A stretch of 64,000 bases of DNA from Armatimonadota bacterium (lineage in GTDB: Bacteria > Armatimonadota > Armatimonadia > Armatimonadales > Capsulimonadaceae), in the NCBI GenBank assembly GCA_025354405.1, contig JANXMY010000036.1, positions 1 to 64,000 on the forward strand, given 5' to 3'. The notes beneath the pieces are model-generated. The model searched no databases and was not told the origin of the DNA. It was given only the letters and a program-made list of their open reading frames with translations. This document shows, piece by piece, positions 42,936 through 54,169 of the stretch (its first letter is position 1; each line of letters opens with the position of its first letter). The position numbers were made by a program, and so were the translations under genes.

Positions 42936-43766
42936 ATGCCAAGCCCCTACACACCCGGCTCACAGGAAGGCCTGCCGATACATGCTCGTAACCGCCTGGC
43001 GGCTATGAAGCCGGGGGCAAACCAGAAGGGCCTCTTTACCAGTGACCTTTCGGTCAATGAATTTCTGCTAGTCAAGGAAGCCGGGTTCGACCCGCTTGGC
43101 CTGGTAGTCGGCTCCAGCATCTACCATATCGGCTGGCAAAAACCGGCTATGAATCAGAGCATGGAGCTGGAAACATTGACACAGGCCATGTACCATGCCC
43201 GTGAGCTGGCCATGACCCGTATGGAAGAAGAGGCGGACAGTCTTGGGGCGGACGGTATCGTAGGCGTTCGACTGGAAGTCGGGCGGCAGGAATGGGGAGA
43301 GAACCTGGCAGAGTTTATCGCCATTGGTACTGCCATCAAAGCCCAAAACGGCGAATCACATCGGGCACCGAACGGCCGGCCTTTTACGTCAGACCTCAGC
43401 GGGCAGGACTTCTGGACTTTGACCAAGGCGGGCTACCGGCCAATTTCGTTCGTCATGGGAAACTGCGTCTATCATGTCGGCTATCAGGGCGTCAAGGCCT
43501 GGTTCTCCCAAATCGGACAGAATGTCGAGATGCCGACTTACACGCAAGCGATTTACGATGCCCGCGAGCTATCTTTGGCCCGAATGCAGGCAGAGGCCGA
43601 GCAGCTGGGAGCGGATGGAATCGTTGGAGCGACGATCAAGGAAAGCTCACATGGCTGGGGCAGCCATGTGATCGAGTACTTTGCTGTCGGGACCAGCATC
43701 ATCGCGACCCGTGCCGATCACACAATTCCGACTCCCTCGCTGATACTATCATTGTCAGACAAATAG
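42936..43766 (+). CDS. Two-domain YbjQ/UPF0145-like protein (second paralogue)
   Basis: 276 residues, clearly related along its length to the preceding gene: TSDLSVNEFLLVKEAGFDPL, IYHIGWQ, MTRMEEEADSLGADGIVGVR, FIAIGTAI, then TSDLSGQDFWTLTKAGYRPI, CVYHVGYQ, RMQAEAEQLGADGIVGATIK and YFAVGTSII. AAGGAG precedes the ATG. The two genes give four YbjQ-type units in tandem, presumably from two rounds of duplication. Confidence 0.78.
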   Translation: MPSPYTPGSQEGLPIHARNRLAAMKPGANQKGLFTSDLSVNEFLLVKEAGFDPLGLVVGSSIYHIGWQKPAMNQSMELETLTQAMYHARELAMTRMEEEADSLGADGIVGVRLEVGRQEWGENLAEFIAIGTAIKAQNGESHRAPNGRPFTSDLSGQDFWTLTKAGYRPISFVMGNCVYHVGYQGVKAWFSQIGQNVEMPTYTQAIYDARELSLARMQAEAEQLGADGIVGATIKESSHGWGSHVIEYFAVGTSIIATRADHTIPTPSLILSLSDK

Positions 43767-43867
43767 GAACATTGGGAGGAAAAGCGCCTCCTCGTCCCGA
43801 ATAAGACGTTAACACACGCCAAGCGATACGAAAACACACGGAAGTTAGAGAGTTCAGGAGGAACACC

Positions 43868-45400
43868 ATGCTTGCACAAGTCGATTCCAGTGCCATTCTC
43901 GGCATTGATGCGTATGTCGTCCGGGTCGAGGTGGACATTTCGTCCAGCGTACCCATGTTCACGATTGTGGGCCTGCCCGATGCCGCCGTTCAGGAGTCGC
44001 GGGAACGGGTTCGCAGCGCGATCAAGAACACGGGGCTGGACTTCCCGCTGCGGCGGATCACGATCAATCTCGCTCCGGCAGATATCAAGAAGCAGGGACC
44101 GGCCTTTGACCTGCCGATTGCGGTCGGCATTCTTGCTGCAACGGGGCAGGTGCGAAGCGAAACCATTGCCGGAGGTATGTTTGTCGGGGAGCTGGCACTC
44201 GACGGTGCTGTTAGCCCTGTTTCCGGGGTTCTCCCCATGGCGATCAAGGCCCGCGCGGACAAACGGCCCTTCCTTGTCGTCCCTGCCGCCAATGCGCTTG
44301 AAGCGGCGATAGTCGGCGATGTCAATGTTTACGGAGTGAAAACGCTGGCCGACGTAGTGGCTTTGCTGAGTGACTTCGACGCCCATACCCCGCTCACTTC
44401 CGATCCGGAAGCGCTGCTGCAGGTCGTCGGGGCGGATGATCTGGACTTCTGCGAGGTCAAAGGCCAGGAGCACGTCAAGCGGGCTTTGGAAGTGTCGGCG
44501 GCGGGCGGGCACAATATCCTTCTGGTGGGGCCCCCCGGCTCCGGGAAGACGATGCTGGCCCGTCGAGTGCCGTCCATTCTGCCGCCGCTGTCACTTGATG
44601 AGTCGCTGGAAGTTACAAAGATCTACTCAGTGGGGGGATTGCTGGGAACGACTGCTTTGGTGACGAAGCGGCCTTTCCGCGCTCCGCATCATTCGATCTC
44701 AAATGCGGCACTTGCCGGTGGCGGAACCGTGCCGCGCCCGGGGGAAGTCTCGCTCTCGCACAATGGAATTTTATTTCTGGATGAATTGCCCGAGTTCAGG
44801 CGTGATGTCCTGGAAGTTCTGCGGCAGCCGCTGGAAGACGGCCATGTCACGATTGCCCGGATCGCGGGAACTATGACGTATCCCGCACGTATTATGCTTG
44901 TAGCGGCAATGAATCCCTGTCCCTGCGGGTATTATGGAGATACGGTCAAGACATGCTCCTGCTCGCCGCCGATGATCGCCAAATATCTGCAGCGCATCAG
45001 TGGCCCGTTGCTGGACCGGATCGATATCCATATTGAAGTGCCGCGCCTGCGCCAGGATGAAATGATCCACGGTGGCGGCACCGGCGAGCCTTCGGTTTCG
45101 ATACGCGACCGAGTTCTTGCCGCCCGTGCGGTGCAGAAAGCCCGATTTGAGGGGACCACCTTGCACTGCAATGCTCATATGGGGGCAAGGCAAATCAAGC
45201 ACTTTTGCGCGGTCACCGATGATGTGAAGGATCTGTTGCGGGCGGCGATCTCGCAGCTTGGCCTCTCTGCCCGGGCCTATGACCGTATTCTTAAACTGTC
45301 CCGAACTGTGGCCGATCTGGACGGCCAAGGGGATATTCAGCTGGCCCATGTCGCCGAAGCGATTCAATACCGTGCCCTGGACCGAAAATTGTGGGGATAA
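43868..45400 (+). CDS. YifB/ComM-family Mg-chelatase-like AAA ATPase
   Basis: 510 residues. An N-terminal ChlI-like/Lon-C-like domain (VVRVEVDISSSVPMFTIVGL, PDAAVQESRERVRSAI, LAPADIKKQGPAFDLPIAVG) precedes the AAA core with Walker A LLVGPPGSGKTMLARRVP, RAPHHSISNAALAGGG, Walker B GILFLDELPEF and NPCPCGYYGD. ComM homologues are hexameric helicases aiding integration of transformed DNA, which fits dprA at 48054. AGGAGG lies just before the ATG. Full length. Confidence 0.93.
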   Translation: MLAQVDSSAILGIDAYVVRVEVDISSSVPMFTIVGLPDAAVQESRERVRSAIKNTGLDFPLRRITINLAPADIKKQGPAFDLPIAVGILAATGQVRSETIAGGMFVGELALDGAVSPVSGVLPMAIKARADKRPFLVVPAANALEAAIVGDVNVYGVKTLADVVALLSDFDAHTPLTSDPEALLQVVGADDLDFCEVKGQEHVKRALEVSAAGGHNILLVGPPGSGKTMLARRVPSILPPLSLDESLEVTKIYSVGGLLGTTALVTKRPFRAPHHSISNAALAGGGTVPRPGEVSLSHNGILFLDELPEFRRDVLEVLRQPLEDGHVTIARIAGTMTYPARIMLVAAMNPCPCGYYGDTVKTCSCSPPMIAKYLQRISGPLLDRIDIHIEVPRLRQDEMIHGGGTGEPSVSIRDRVLAARAVQKARFEGTTLHCNAHMGARQIKHFCAVTDDVKDLLRAAISQLGLSARAYDRILKLSRTVADLDGQGDIQLAHVAEAIQYRALDRKLWG

Positions 45401-45474
45401 ACCATTGGAAGTGACTGAGGGCAGCGCGGTTTCTTTCAGGCCTTTGTAGATTTGCACTTGGAAAGTTAGATAAA

Positions 45475-46386
45475 ATGCGTTACAACACGCCCAGTACACC
45501 GCTCGATAATTTGAAGGATCTCATGACCCGCGGCGGCATCCCGGTCACAATGACACTGCTTGCGTGCAGCGTGGCTCTGTTTCTGGGATCGTTCTTCACT
45601 TCGCAGGGCCTTGATCGGTTTATTCTTTCCTATGTGGCATTTTCGCCGTACAATATTCTGCATGCACCGTGGACGGTTTTCACGTATCCAATCGTTGCGG
45701 GTGGTTTTTTCAACCTGCTGATTGGAGGCTTCTTCTTTTGGCTGGCTGGGGGAAGCTTAGAGCGTGGCTGGGGAAGCCAGCGATACGCGATTTTCTTCTT
45801 CTCCCTGACGGCGATTACCGCGATTTCACTTCTGCTGGGATACATCCTGGCGGGACGAATCGCCATGCCAAATTTCCTGCTCGGCAACGGCGTTCCGCCA
45901 ATGTTTGGCTTTACTCTGCCACTCAGTGGTATGATTGTCGCTTTTTGCATGCTGAACCCTAACCTGACGCTGAACTTTTACTTTGTCCCCGTCAAAGCCA
46001 TTCATGTTGCCTGGATTATCGCACTTCTAAGTTACTTCATGGCTGGGATGGGGCCTGTACTTAATCTATTTGCCTGCGGCGGGATTTTCGCGGCTTTTCT
46101 TTACGTGAAGTTCGGCCGCTCCTGGGGCGATATCAGCTCGTATAGTGCTCCGCGCCGCGCCCCGCGCGGACCGGACCTGCGGATGGACACACGGTCCACG
46201 AAACCGACGGGTCGGCAATCGTTTAAGACGACGCTCGATGGGTCATCCAACCAGCGCAGCCCCTTCGATATCTCCGGACGAATTCGGGACTGGCAGGATC
46301 GACGCAAGCTGGAAAAGCTCTGGCGAAATTCCGGCCTCTCCGATTCGGAGCCGGAATGGCGCGATGACGAAAAGCGTAAACGCTGA
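45475..46386 (+). CDS. Rhomboid-like membrane protein, probably catalytically dead
   Basis: 303 residues. Six hydrophobic segments in residues 22-212 have the rhomboid layout: WTVFTYPIVAGGFFNLLIGG, then LAGGSLERGWGSQRYAIFFF matches the L1/TM2 region, and LPLSGMIVAF holds Ser151 where the nucleophile belongs. The catalytic His of TM6 (usually HLGG) reads ACGG at 200-203, and the usual GxSG is PLSG, so proteolysis looks lost. A basic, disordered cytosolic tail (about 213-303) ends DDEKRKR. It may act like an iRhom or derlin, binding membrane proteins without cutting them. Confidence 0.75.
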   Translation: MRYNTPSTPLDNLKDLMTRGGIPVTMTLLACSVALFLGSFFTSQGLDRFILSYVAFSPYNILHAPWTVFTYPIVAGGFFNLLIGGFFFWLAGGSLERGWGSQRYAIFFFSLTAITAISLLLGYILAGRIAMPNFLLGNGVPPMFGFTLPLSGMIVAFCMLNPNLTLNFYFVPVKAIHVAWIIALLSYFMAGMGPVLNLFACGGIFAAFLYVKFGRSWGDISSYSAPRRAPRGPDLRMDTRSTKPTGRQSFKTTLDGSSNQRSPFDISGRIRDWQDRRKLEKLWRNSGLSDSEPEWRDDEKRKR

Positions 46387-46435
46387 TTAGAATGGAACAA
46401 AACGGTTCAAAGACGAACACACGAAGGGAAAAAAT

Positions 46436-48010
46436 GTGACCATACGCACCACGCTTGCTCTACTCCTGGCCGCTCCCTTGAGCGCCGCATTGGCCCAGAC
46501 AGTGCCCCCCCCCACTCCTGTGGAGTTTTACCGGTCTAACATCGGCCACACGGGAGTCTCAACTGAAAATTTGGCGGCTCCTCTCTCCCTTCTGTGGCGG
46601 CATACAACGAGTCAGGCAAAGAACAATCCAGCCTCGGCAGTATACGGAGACTCGACCGCTTACTTTGTTTCTGGCGGCTTTGTGTACGCCGTAAAAAGCA
46701 GCGATGGTACCGTGAAGTGGCAGTATCCTTCGGGAGCGAAGTCCTCTACGTTCTTTGCAACTACCCCTGCCCTCTCGGGCGGTGCGCTGTATCTTACCGA
46801 CGATAATGGAGGAGTTTACAAGCTTGACGGCGCGACGGGTCGCGAACTTTGGAATGTAAAGCTTGATGGCGCGATCCGTTCCGCTCCGGTTGTGAGCGGT
46901 GGAGTCGTCTACTTCGGCAGCGGCAATAGTCACTGCTATGCCCTGAGTGCCGATACCGGTGGCATAGTTTGGGATGAGAAGACCGATGGCGCAATCACGA
47001 CCTCGCCGACGATCACCGGCGGACTTGTCGTTTTCGCATCGGGCGACAACAACGTTTACAGCCTCAGTGCTCGAACAGGTCGGAAGGCCTGGTCACTCTC
47101 TTTCGATGCTGACCCCAGCACTCTTCCTTTGGTCTTTGACGGCTCTACACTGTATGTTACGGCTGGCGATACAATTTATGGTCTGGATCCGAGCAACCGA
47201 ACGCAGCGCTCGAAATTGACCCTCCCGACAAATCTGCTTCAGCCCCCCACGGTCAGCCGCGATTCAATTTATACTATCACACAGACGAATGTCTTGTATG
47301 CATTAACGCTGACGGGACGTTCCCGCTGGCACATTTCACTCAACGGGGCCGCCACCGCCCCGCCGCTTCTCGCCGGCAATTTACTGGTTATCGGAACACA
47401 GGGCGGAGTTATGTCGGGCTACGAAGCCGGCAGTGGCAAGCTTCTCTGGCAGTATGTGATGCAGGCATCGGCGACCGATAGCCAGCCTAAGTATGCCTCG
47501 GCCAATGTCTTCGCCGCGCCGATCCTGGCCGGTGGCACCTTATACGTCGTCAGCGACGATGGCTCTCTCAGTGCCTTTCGCGCGGATGGATCGGACAATA
47601 TCGGCCCGCAGCTGACCCAGCGTGTCCCCGAATCGGGTGCTTCCGTTCCCAGCCAGAACCTCACATACGGCACGTATTTGGTAGATGCAGGAACCGGGAT
47701 CGATCCAGCCAGCGTCGTTCTGTCTCTGGATGGTCAGGTCACAGCAAAAGCAGTCTACCTCCCCGGACAAAACGCCATTTACTCCACGCCTGCGACGCCG
47801 CTAAAAGAAGGACGGCATGAAATTACCGTGAAAGCGGCTGACTGGCGTGGCAACAGCACCCTGCAATCCTGGAGCTTCACGGTCGACGATCATTCCGCGG
47901 GGGCATCGGACCAGCCCGGCAGGTTTAATCCCAATGCCTACCGTTATCAGGGAGGCGGTGGGCGCAATCCCAATGCTCCCCCGCCTCCACCGCCGATTAC
48001 GCCTTTCTAA
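46436..48010 (+). CDS. Secreted PQQ-type beta-propeller protein with Ig-like C-terminus
   Basis: 524 residues, GTG start. Signal peptide MTIRTTLALLLAAPLSAALA. Residues about 45-390 carry repeated propeller blades of the PQQ/BamB type (YAVKSSDGTVKWQYP, YKLDGATGRELWNVKLDGAI, YALSADTGGIVWDEKTDGAI, YSLSARTGRKAWSLSF, YEAGSGKLLWQYV). An Ig-like unit follows (about 400-490, RVPESGASVPSQNLTYGTYL to DDHSAG), then an Asn/Pro-rich tail ending PPPPPPITPF. It probably acts outside the membrane as a binding scaffold. No quinoprotein dehydrogenase residues are evident. Confidence 0.85.
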   Translation: MTIRTTLALLLAAPLSAALAQTVPPPTPVEFYRSNIGHTGVSTENLAAPLSLLWRHTTSQAKNNPASAVYGDSTAYFVSGGFVYAVKSSDGTVKWQYPSGAKSSTFFATTPALSGGALYLTDDNGGVYKLDGATGRELWNVKLDGAIRSAPVVSGGVVYFGSGNSHCYALSADTGGIVWDEKTDGAITTSPTITGGLVVFASGDNNVYSLSARTGRKAWSLSFDADPSTLPLVFDGSTLYVTAGDTIYGLDPSNRTQRSKLTLPTNLLQPPTVSRDSIYTITQTNVLYALTLTGRSRWHISLNGAATAPPLLAGNLLVIGTQGGVMSGYEAGSGKLLWQYVMQASATDSQPKYASANVFAAPILAGGTLYVVSDDGSLSAFRADGSDNIGPQLTQRVPESGASVPSQNLTYGTYLVDAGTGIDPASVVLSLDGQVTAKAVYLPGQNAIYSTPATPLKEGRHEITVKAADWRGNSTLQSWSFTVDDHSAGASDQPGRFNPNAYRYQGGGGRNPNAPPPPPPITPF

Positions 48011-48053
48011 TCCTCGGGGTCGGATCAGAAACTTTCCAAACAAGGAGTGAGAT

Positions 48054-49181
48054 ATGTTGGCTATGGATGGCCAGGACGCTCAAGACGCCTGGCTCAGATT
48101 AAACGTTCTCGAACTCGCAACGCACCGAAAGCATACACTTCTGGACGCTTTTCAAGGTGATCCGGTGGCGTTATTTAGAGCCAAGACCGACGAATGGTTG
48201 GAGCGTTTACCCAAATTCACCGGCAAGCGTTTGGAACAGATATTCTCCCTTCGGTCCCTAGACCTTTCCTCTTACTGGGCCGCCATCGAGAAATGCGGGG
48301 CCACCTTGGTCACGTTCGATTCACCGAATTACCCGGCTAATTTGCGTCCACTTCCCGATGCGCCGCTTGTTCTATTAGTCCGTGGTGAGCTTGTGCCGGA
48401 AGATAAGTTCAGTATCGCAATCGTCGGTTCTCGCGGGGCAACCCACTACGGCCTGACTATTGCAAAACAGTTTGCACGGGAATTGGCTGGGCATGGACTT
48501 ACCATTGTCTCCGGTGGTGCCCGTGGCGTGGATACGGAAGCCCACAAAGGTGCACTGGAAGCCGGTGGGCGTACACTCGCCTATCTCGGCTGCGGCGTCG
48601 ACCACGACTATCCGCGAGATAATCGCGGCCTGTTCGACGATATCGCCTGTGGCAGTGGGGCGGTTCTCTCCGAATTCCCGATGGGGACGCTGCCAGAACC
48701 CTGGCGTTTCCCCGCCCGAAACCGTCTGATCTCCGGAACCTCTCTCGGGGTATTGGTGATAGAGAGCCCGGTCAACAGCGGCTCTCTCATTACAGCGAGG
48801 GTGGCGGGAGAGCAGGGTCGGGACGTTTTCGCAGTCCCTGGCCCCATCGGGTTCGGCCATAATACCGGCTGCCACAAGCTAATTCAAGATGGTGCCAAGC
48901 TGGTCGAAAGCGTCGACGATATTCTTACCGAGCTGGGCGAGCTGTCACTCCGCTCCCCGGATCTGCGTACAATCGGGGCTCTTCCCCTCCCCGGCCCTCC
49001 ACTGCCACCCGAACAGCGGCGCGTCCTGGACCTTCTCACCCTTCAGCCGCGCATCGTCGAAGGCATGCAGTATGAAAGTGGTCTCACCGTCCCGCAGGTC
49101 ATGGGTATCCTGACTCTCCTGGAGATGCGCGGATTGGCCCGCCGTGTTCCCGGCAACGCCTTCGTGCGGGTGCTGTCGTAG
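48054..49181 (+). CDS. dprA: DNA-processing protein DprA
   Basis: 375 residues. Loads RecA on incoming single-stranded DNA during transformation. A SAM-like N-terminus is followed by the Rossmann core (SIAIVGSRGATHYGLTIAKQ, GLTIVSGGARGVDTEAHKGA, LGCGVDHDYPRDNRGLFDDI, GSLITARVAGEQGRDVFAVP, GPIGFGHNTGCHKLIQDGAK) and a winged-helix C-terminus (about 310-375). It sits ahead of topA, a common order, and together with yifB suggests competence functions. Confidence 0.95.
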   Translation: MLAMDGQDAQDAWLRLNVLELATHRKHTLLDAFQGDPVALFRAKTDEWLERLPKFTGKRLEQIFSLRSLDLSSYWAAIEKCGATLVTFDSPNYPANLRPLPDAPLVLLVRGELVPEDKFSIAIVGSRGATHYGLTIAKQFARELAGHGLTIVSGGARGVDTEAHKGALEAGGRTLAYLGCGVDHDYPRDNRGLFDDIACGSGAVLSEFPMGTLPEPWRFPARNRLISGTSLGVLVIESPVNSGSLITARVAGEQGRDVFAVPGPIGFGHNTGCHKLIQDGAKLVESVDDILTELGELSLRSPDLRTIGALPLPGPPLPPEQRRVLDLLTLQPRIVEGMQYESGLTVPQVMGILTLLEMRGLARRVPGNAFVRVLS

Positions 49182-49250
49182 ATGTCGGGGCTGAGTTTGT
49201 AGCCATCACTCCTTGTTTCTTCCATATGGTAACAAAAAACGCCGTTTGAG

Positions 49251-49259
49251 TGTTATAAT
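49251..49259 (+). promoter_or_regulatory. Extended -10 promoter of topA
   Basis: TGTTATAAT: TATAAT at 49254-49259 with TG one base upstream. No good -35 at 16-18 bases. Leader of about 21 bases with AAGG near the ATG. Confidence 0.55.
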
Positions 49260-49286
49260 AAGAAGACTACAAGGATTAAGGCATTT

Positions 49287-51572
<2,286 letters not shown>

Positions 51573-51597
51573 TTACCTGAGGGAGCGACACGAGTTC

Positions 51598-51954
51598 ATG
51601 CTGGCACTGAATTTTTACCACGATTTGTATGGTGATGCCCTGAAAAAGGGCCGGAAGTCGGCGACTATTCGCCTCGGGGACAAAAGCGACAAGTACCAAT
51701 CCGGGCAGATCGTCTGGGTGACGGTCGGGCAGCGTTTTGCCCGGCGCAAGAAGATGTTCAGCGCTATTCTGGATGCCGTCGAAGTCAAGCCCTGCGGGGA
51801 CTTGTCTCCACGCGATGTCCAGCGGGAAAGCCCGGAGCTGCGGACTAAAGAGGAAGTGATGACCCTGCTCTCACGCATTTACGTACGTGACGTCACCGAA
51901 TCAGATGTCTGTACCGTGATCTATTTTTCTCCTGTCGATGAATACGAGCTGTAA
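51598..51954 (+). CDS. ASCH/PUA-like domain protein
   Basis: 118 residues, a single beta-barrel domain of the ASCH/PUA-like type: HDLYGDALKKGRKSATIRLG, KSDKYQSGQIVWVTVGQRFA, FSAILDAVEVKPCGDLSPRD and SDVCTVIYFSPVDEYEL. Such domains bind RNA or modified nucleotides. AGGGAGCG lies before the ATG. It sits between topA and trmFO with a 5-base gap to the latter. Confidence 0.7.
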   Translation: MLALNFYHDLYGDALKKGRKSATIRLGDKSDKYQSGQIVWVTVGQRFARRKKMFSAILDAVEVKPCGDLSPRDVQRESPELRTKEEVMTLLSRIYVRDVTESDVCTVIYFSPVDEYEL

Positions 51955-51959
51955 ATCCC

Positions 51960-53267
51960 ATGACTGACGAAATTACGATTATCGGCGGCGGCCTCGCAGG
52001 CAGCGAAGCCGCATGGCAGGCCGCAAATGCCGGTGCGAAAGTGCGCCTGATCGAAATGCGGGGAGTTAAACCGACCCCCGTCCATCAGACCGACCAATAT
52101 GCAGAATTAGTCTGCTCAAACTCACTCAAATCGAACCTTTTGACGAATGGTGCCGGTCTCCTGAAAGAAGAGATGCGGCGACTGGACTCGCTGATCGTCG
52201 CTGCTGGAGACATCTCCAGTGTCCCCGCCGGGGAAGCTCTGGCTGTCGACCGCAGTCTTTTCGCTGCTTATATCACGAATAAGCTGGAAGGCCATCCGAA
52301 TATCACGCTGGACCGGGCCGAAGTTACAACAATCGACGAAAACTCCGTCCATATCATCGCCACCGGGCCACTAACCTCCGACGCCTTGGCCATTGATGTC
52401 GGACGGCTTACCGGGCAAACGCAGCTCTTCTTCTACGATGCCGTCGCCCCGACCATCGATGCTTCAACTATTGACCGCGATATTGCTTTTTTAGCTTCAC
52501 GCTATGAAAAAGGTGAAGCGGCGTACCTGAACTGCCCATTTAACAAAGCAGAGTATGAAGCATTCTATGAAGCGCTGCTGAGTGCAGAGCTGGCGCCTCT
52601 TCAGGAACATGAAGCTAAAGTCCCCTACTTTGAGGGCTGCCTGCCAATCGAAGTCATGGCTGCACGCGGCCCGAAGACCCTCTCGTTTGGCCCGATGAAA
52701 CCCATGGGCCTGATCGACCCACGTACCGGGCATCGCCCGTGGGCCTGCCTGCAGCTGCGGCAGGAAAACCGGGCTGCAACCCTGTACTCGATGGTTGGTT
52801 TCCAGACACGTATGAAATGGGGCGACCAAAAGCGCGTCTTTCGGATGATTCCCGGCCTCGAGAATGCTGACTTCGTTCGATACGGGGTGATCCACCGAAA
52901 TACCTATATTCAGTCGCCGCAGGTGCTGGCAGATACGCTGCAGATGCGGGCCTACCCTAACGTTTTCTTTGCTGGGCAGATTACAGGTGTCGAAGGTTAC
53001 GTCGAATCGGCGGCAACAGGTATCCTCGCAGGTCGAAATGCCGCGAAGCACCTGCTGGGGCAGCCGCTGAGGTCTCTTCCCGAAACCACGATGCTCGGTG
53101 CTTTAGCGAACTATGTTGCGCACTATGACGGCAAAGACTTCCAGCCTATGAATGCAAACTGGGGTATCGTCCCGCCCCTGCCCGACCGCATCAAAGACAA
53201 AAAAGAGAAAAATGGTCTGCTCGCCGAGCGCGGCTTGGCGGCACTCGAAGCCGTCCTGCCCCTTTGA
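51960..53267 (+). CDS. trmFO: Methylenetetrahydrofolate-tRNA-(uracil-5-)-methyltransferase TrmFO
   Basis: 435 residues. Folate- and FAD-dependent enzyme making m5U54 in tRNA, used in lineages lacking SAM-dependent TrmA. FAD motif TIIGGGLAGSEAAWQAANAG at the N-terminus, then QYAELVCSNSLKSNLLTNGA, LKEEMRRLDSLI, PFNKAEYEAFYEAL, GCLPIEVMAARGPKTLSFGP and VFFAGQITGVEGYVESAATG. Full length; overlaps xerC by 4 bases. Methylene-THF links it loosely to the glycine cleavage system. Confidence 0.96.
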   Translation: MTDEITIIGGGLAGSEAAWQAANAGAKVRLIEMRGVKPTPVHQTDQYAELVCSNSLKSNLLTNGAGLLKEEMRRLDSLIVAAGDISSVPAGEALAVDRSLFAAYITNKLEGHPNITLDRAEVTTIDENSVHIIATGPLTSDALAIDVGRLTGQTQLFFYDAVAPTIDASTIDRDIAFLASRYEKGEAAYLNCPFNKAEYEAFYEALLSAELAPLQEHEAKVPYFEGCLPIEVMAARGPKTLSFGPMKPMGLIDPRTGHRPWACLQLRQENRAATLYSMVGFQTRMKWGDQKRVFRMIPGLENADFVRYGVIHRNTYIQSPQVLADTLQMRAYPNVFFAGQITGVEGYVESAATGILAGRNAAKHLLGQPLRSLPETTMLGALANYVAHYDGKDFQPMNANWGIVPPLPDRIKDKKEKNGLLAERGLAALEAVLPL

Positions 53268-54169
53268 TTGAAGCCTGCGGTGATGCCTTCTTGAAGTCCC
53301 TGGAAACTGTTCAGGGTGCGTCACCGAACACAATCAAAGGCTATGCCGAAGACCTGCGACAATTCAGTGATTTTGCTGAGACTTCGGGTGTCACCGATAT
53401 TCATGCGGTGACACCTGCCCTCCTCCGTCTCTATCTCAGCGCTTTGGAGTCTTTTGGGCTGTCCCGCGCATCCCGAGCTCGCAAGACTGCCTCCCTGCGC
53501 TCTTTCTTCGCTTACCTCACCCGTCAGTCAATTCTAAGCGCCTCACCGGCAGCTGGTCTGCGCAGTGTGAAACAGGAGCGGCGCCTGCCGAAGTTCCTGC
53601 GCTCCGACGAGATCGAAGCCCTGCTGGCCGCGCCGGACCCGGAGAAGGCCCTGGGATTGCGAGACCGCGCTCTGCTGGAAACACTCTATGCCACGGGAAT
53701 GCGTGCGGGTGAGCTGGTAACGCTCGCTGTGTCCGACATTGATTTTGATGAGGGGATTATCAAGGTCATCGGCAAAGGGGATAAGGAGCGCGTGACGCTG
53801 CTCGGCCGGCAGGCACTTTTCGCATTGCAGCGTTACATTCGTAAAGGCCGTTCCGAGCTGATGCTGCAGGTGGCACAGGACCACGGGGCACTATTTGTCA
53901 ACCGCTATGGCGGGCGGCTTTCCGACCGGGGTGTCCGAAAAGTTTTCGACAAATATTGCGCCGCCGCCTCGTCCCACCTGAAGATCACCCCCCATGTCCT
54001 TCGCCATACTTTTGCGACCCACCTGTTATCGAATGGAGCGGATCTGAGGCTGATTCAAGAGCTTCTGGGCCATGCAAGCGTTGCCACGACCCAGATGTAC
54101 ACGCATGTTACGACGGAACGTTTGCAGGAAGTCTATGCGAAAGCACACCCACGAGCAAAGAAGTCCTAA
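53264..54169 (+). CDS. xerC: Tyrosine recombinase XerC
   Basis: 301 residues, TTG start sharing TTGA with the trmFO stop. SAM-like N-terminal domain (FLKSLETVQGASPNTIKGYA) and catalytic domain with Arg in YATGMRAGELVTLAV, Lys in VIGKGDKERVTLLG, HVLRHTFATHLL, LLGHASVATTQMYTHV and nucleophile Tyr279. Probably resolves chromosome dimers at dif; the trmFO-xerC order is common. XerC versus XerD is not decided by eye. Stop overlaps the convergent pgi stop by 4 bases. Confidence 0.92.
   Translation: MIEACGDAFLKSLETVQGASPNTIKGYAEDLRQFSDFAETSGVTDIHAVTPALLRLYLSALESFGLSRASRARKTASLRSFFAYLTRQSILSASPAAGLRSVKQERRLPKFLRSDEIEALLAAPDPEKALGLRDRALLETLYATGMRAGELVTLAVSDIDFDEGIIKVIGKGDKERVTLLGRQALFALQRYIRKGRSELMLQVAQDHGALFVNRYGGRLSDRGVRKVFDKYCAAASSHLKITPHVLRHTFATHLLSNGADLRLIQELLGHASVATTQMYTHVTTERLQEVYAKAHPRAKKS

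Noticed and set aside
43718-44512. Minus-strand frame of 264 codons opposite yifB
   Set aside because: Arg/Asp/His-rich shadow of conserved coding sequence.
44771-45499. Minus-strand frame of 242 codons opposite yifB and the rhomboid start
   Set aside because: Spans two real plus-strand genes and shows no family pattern.
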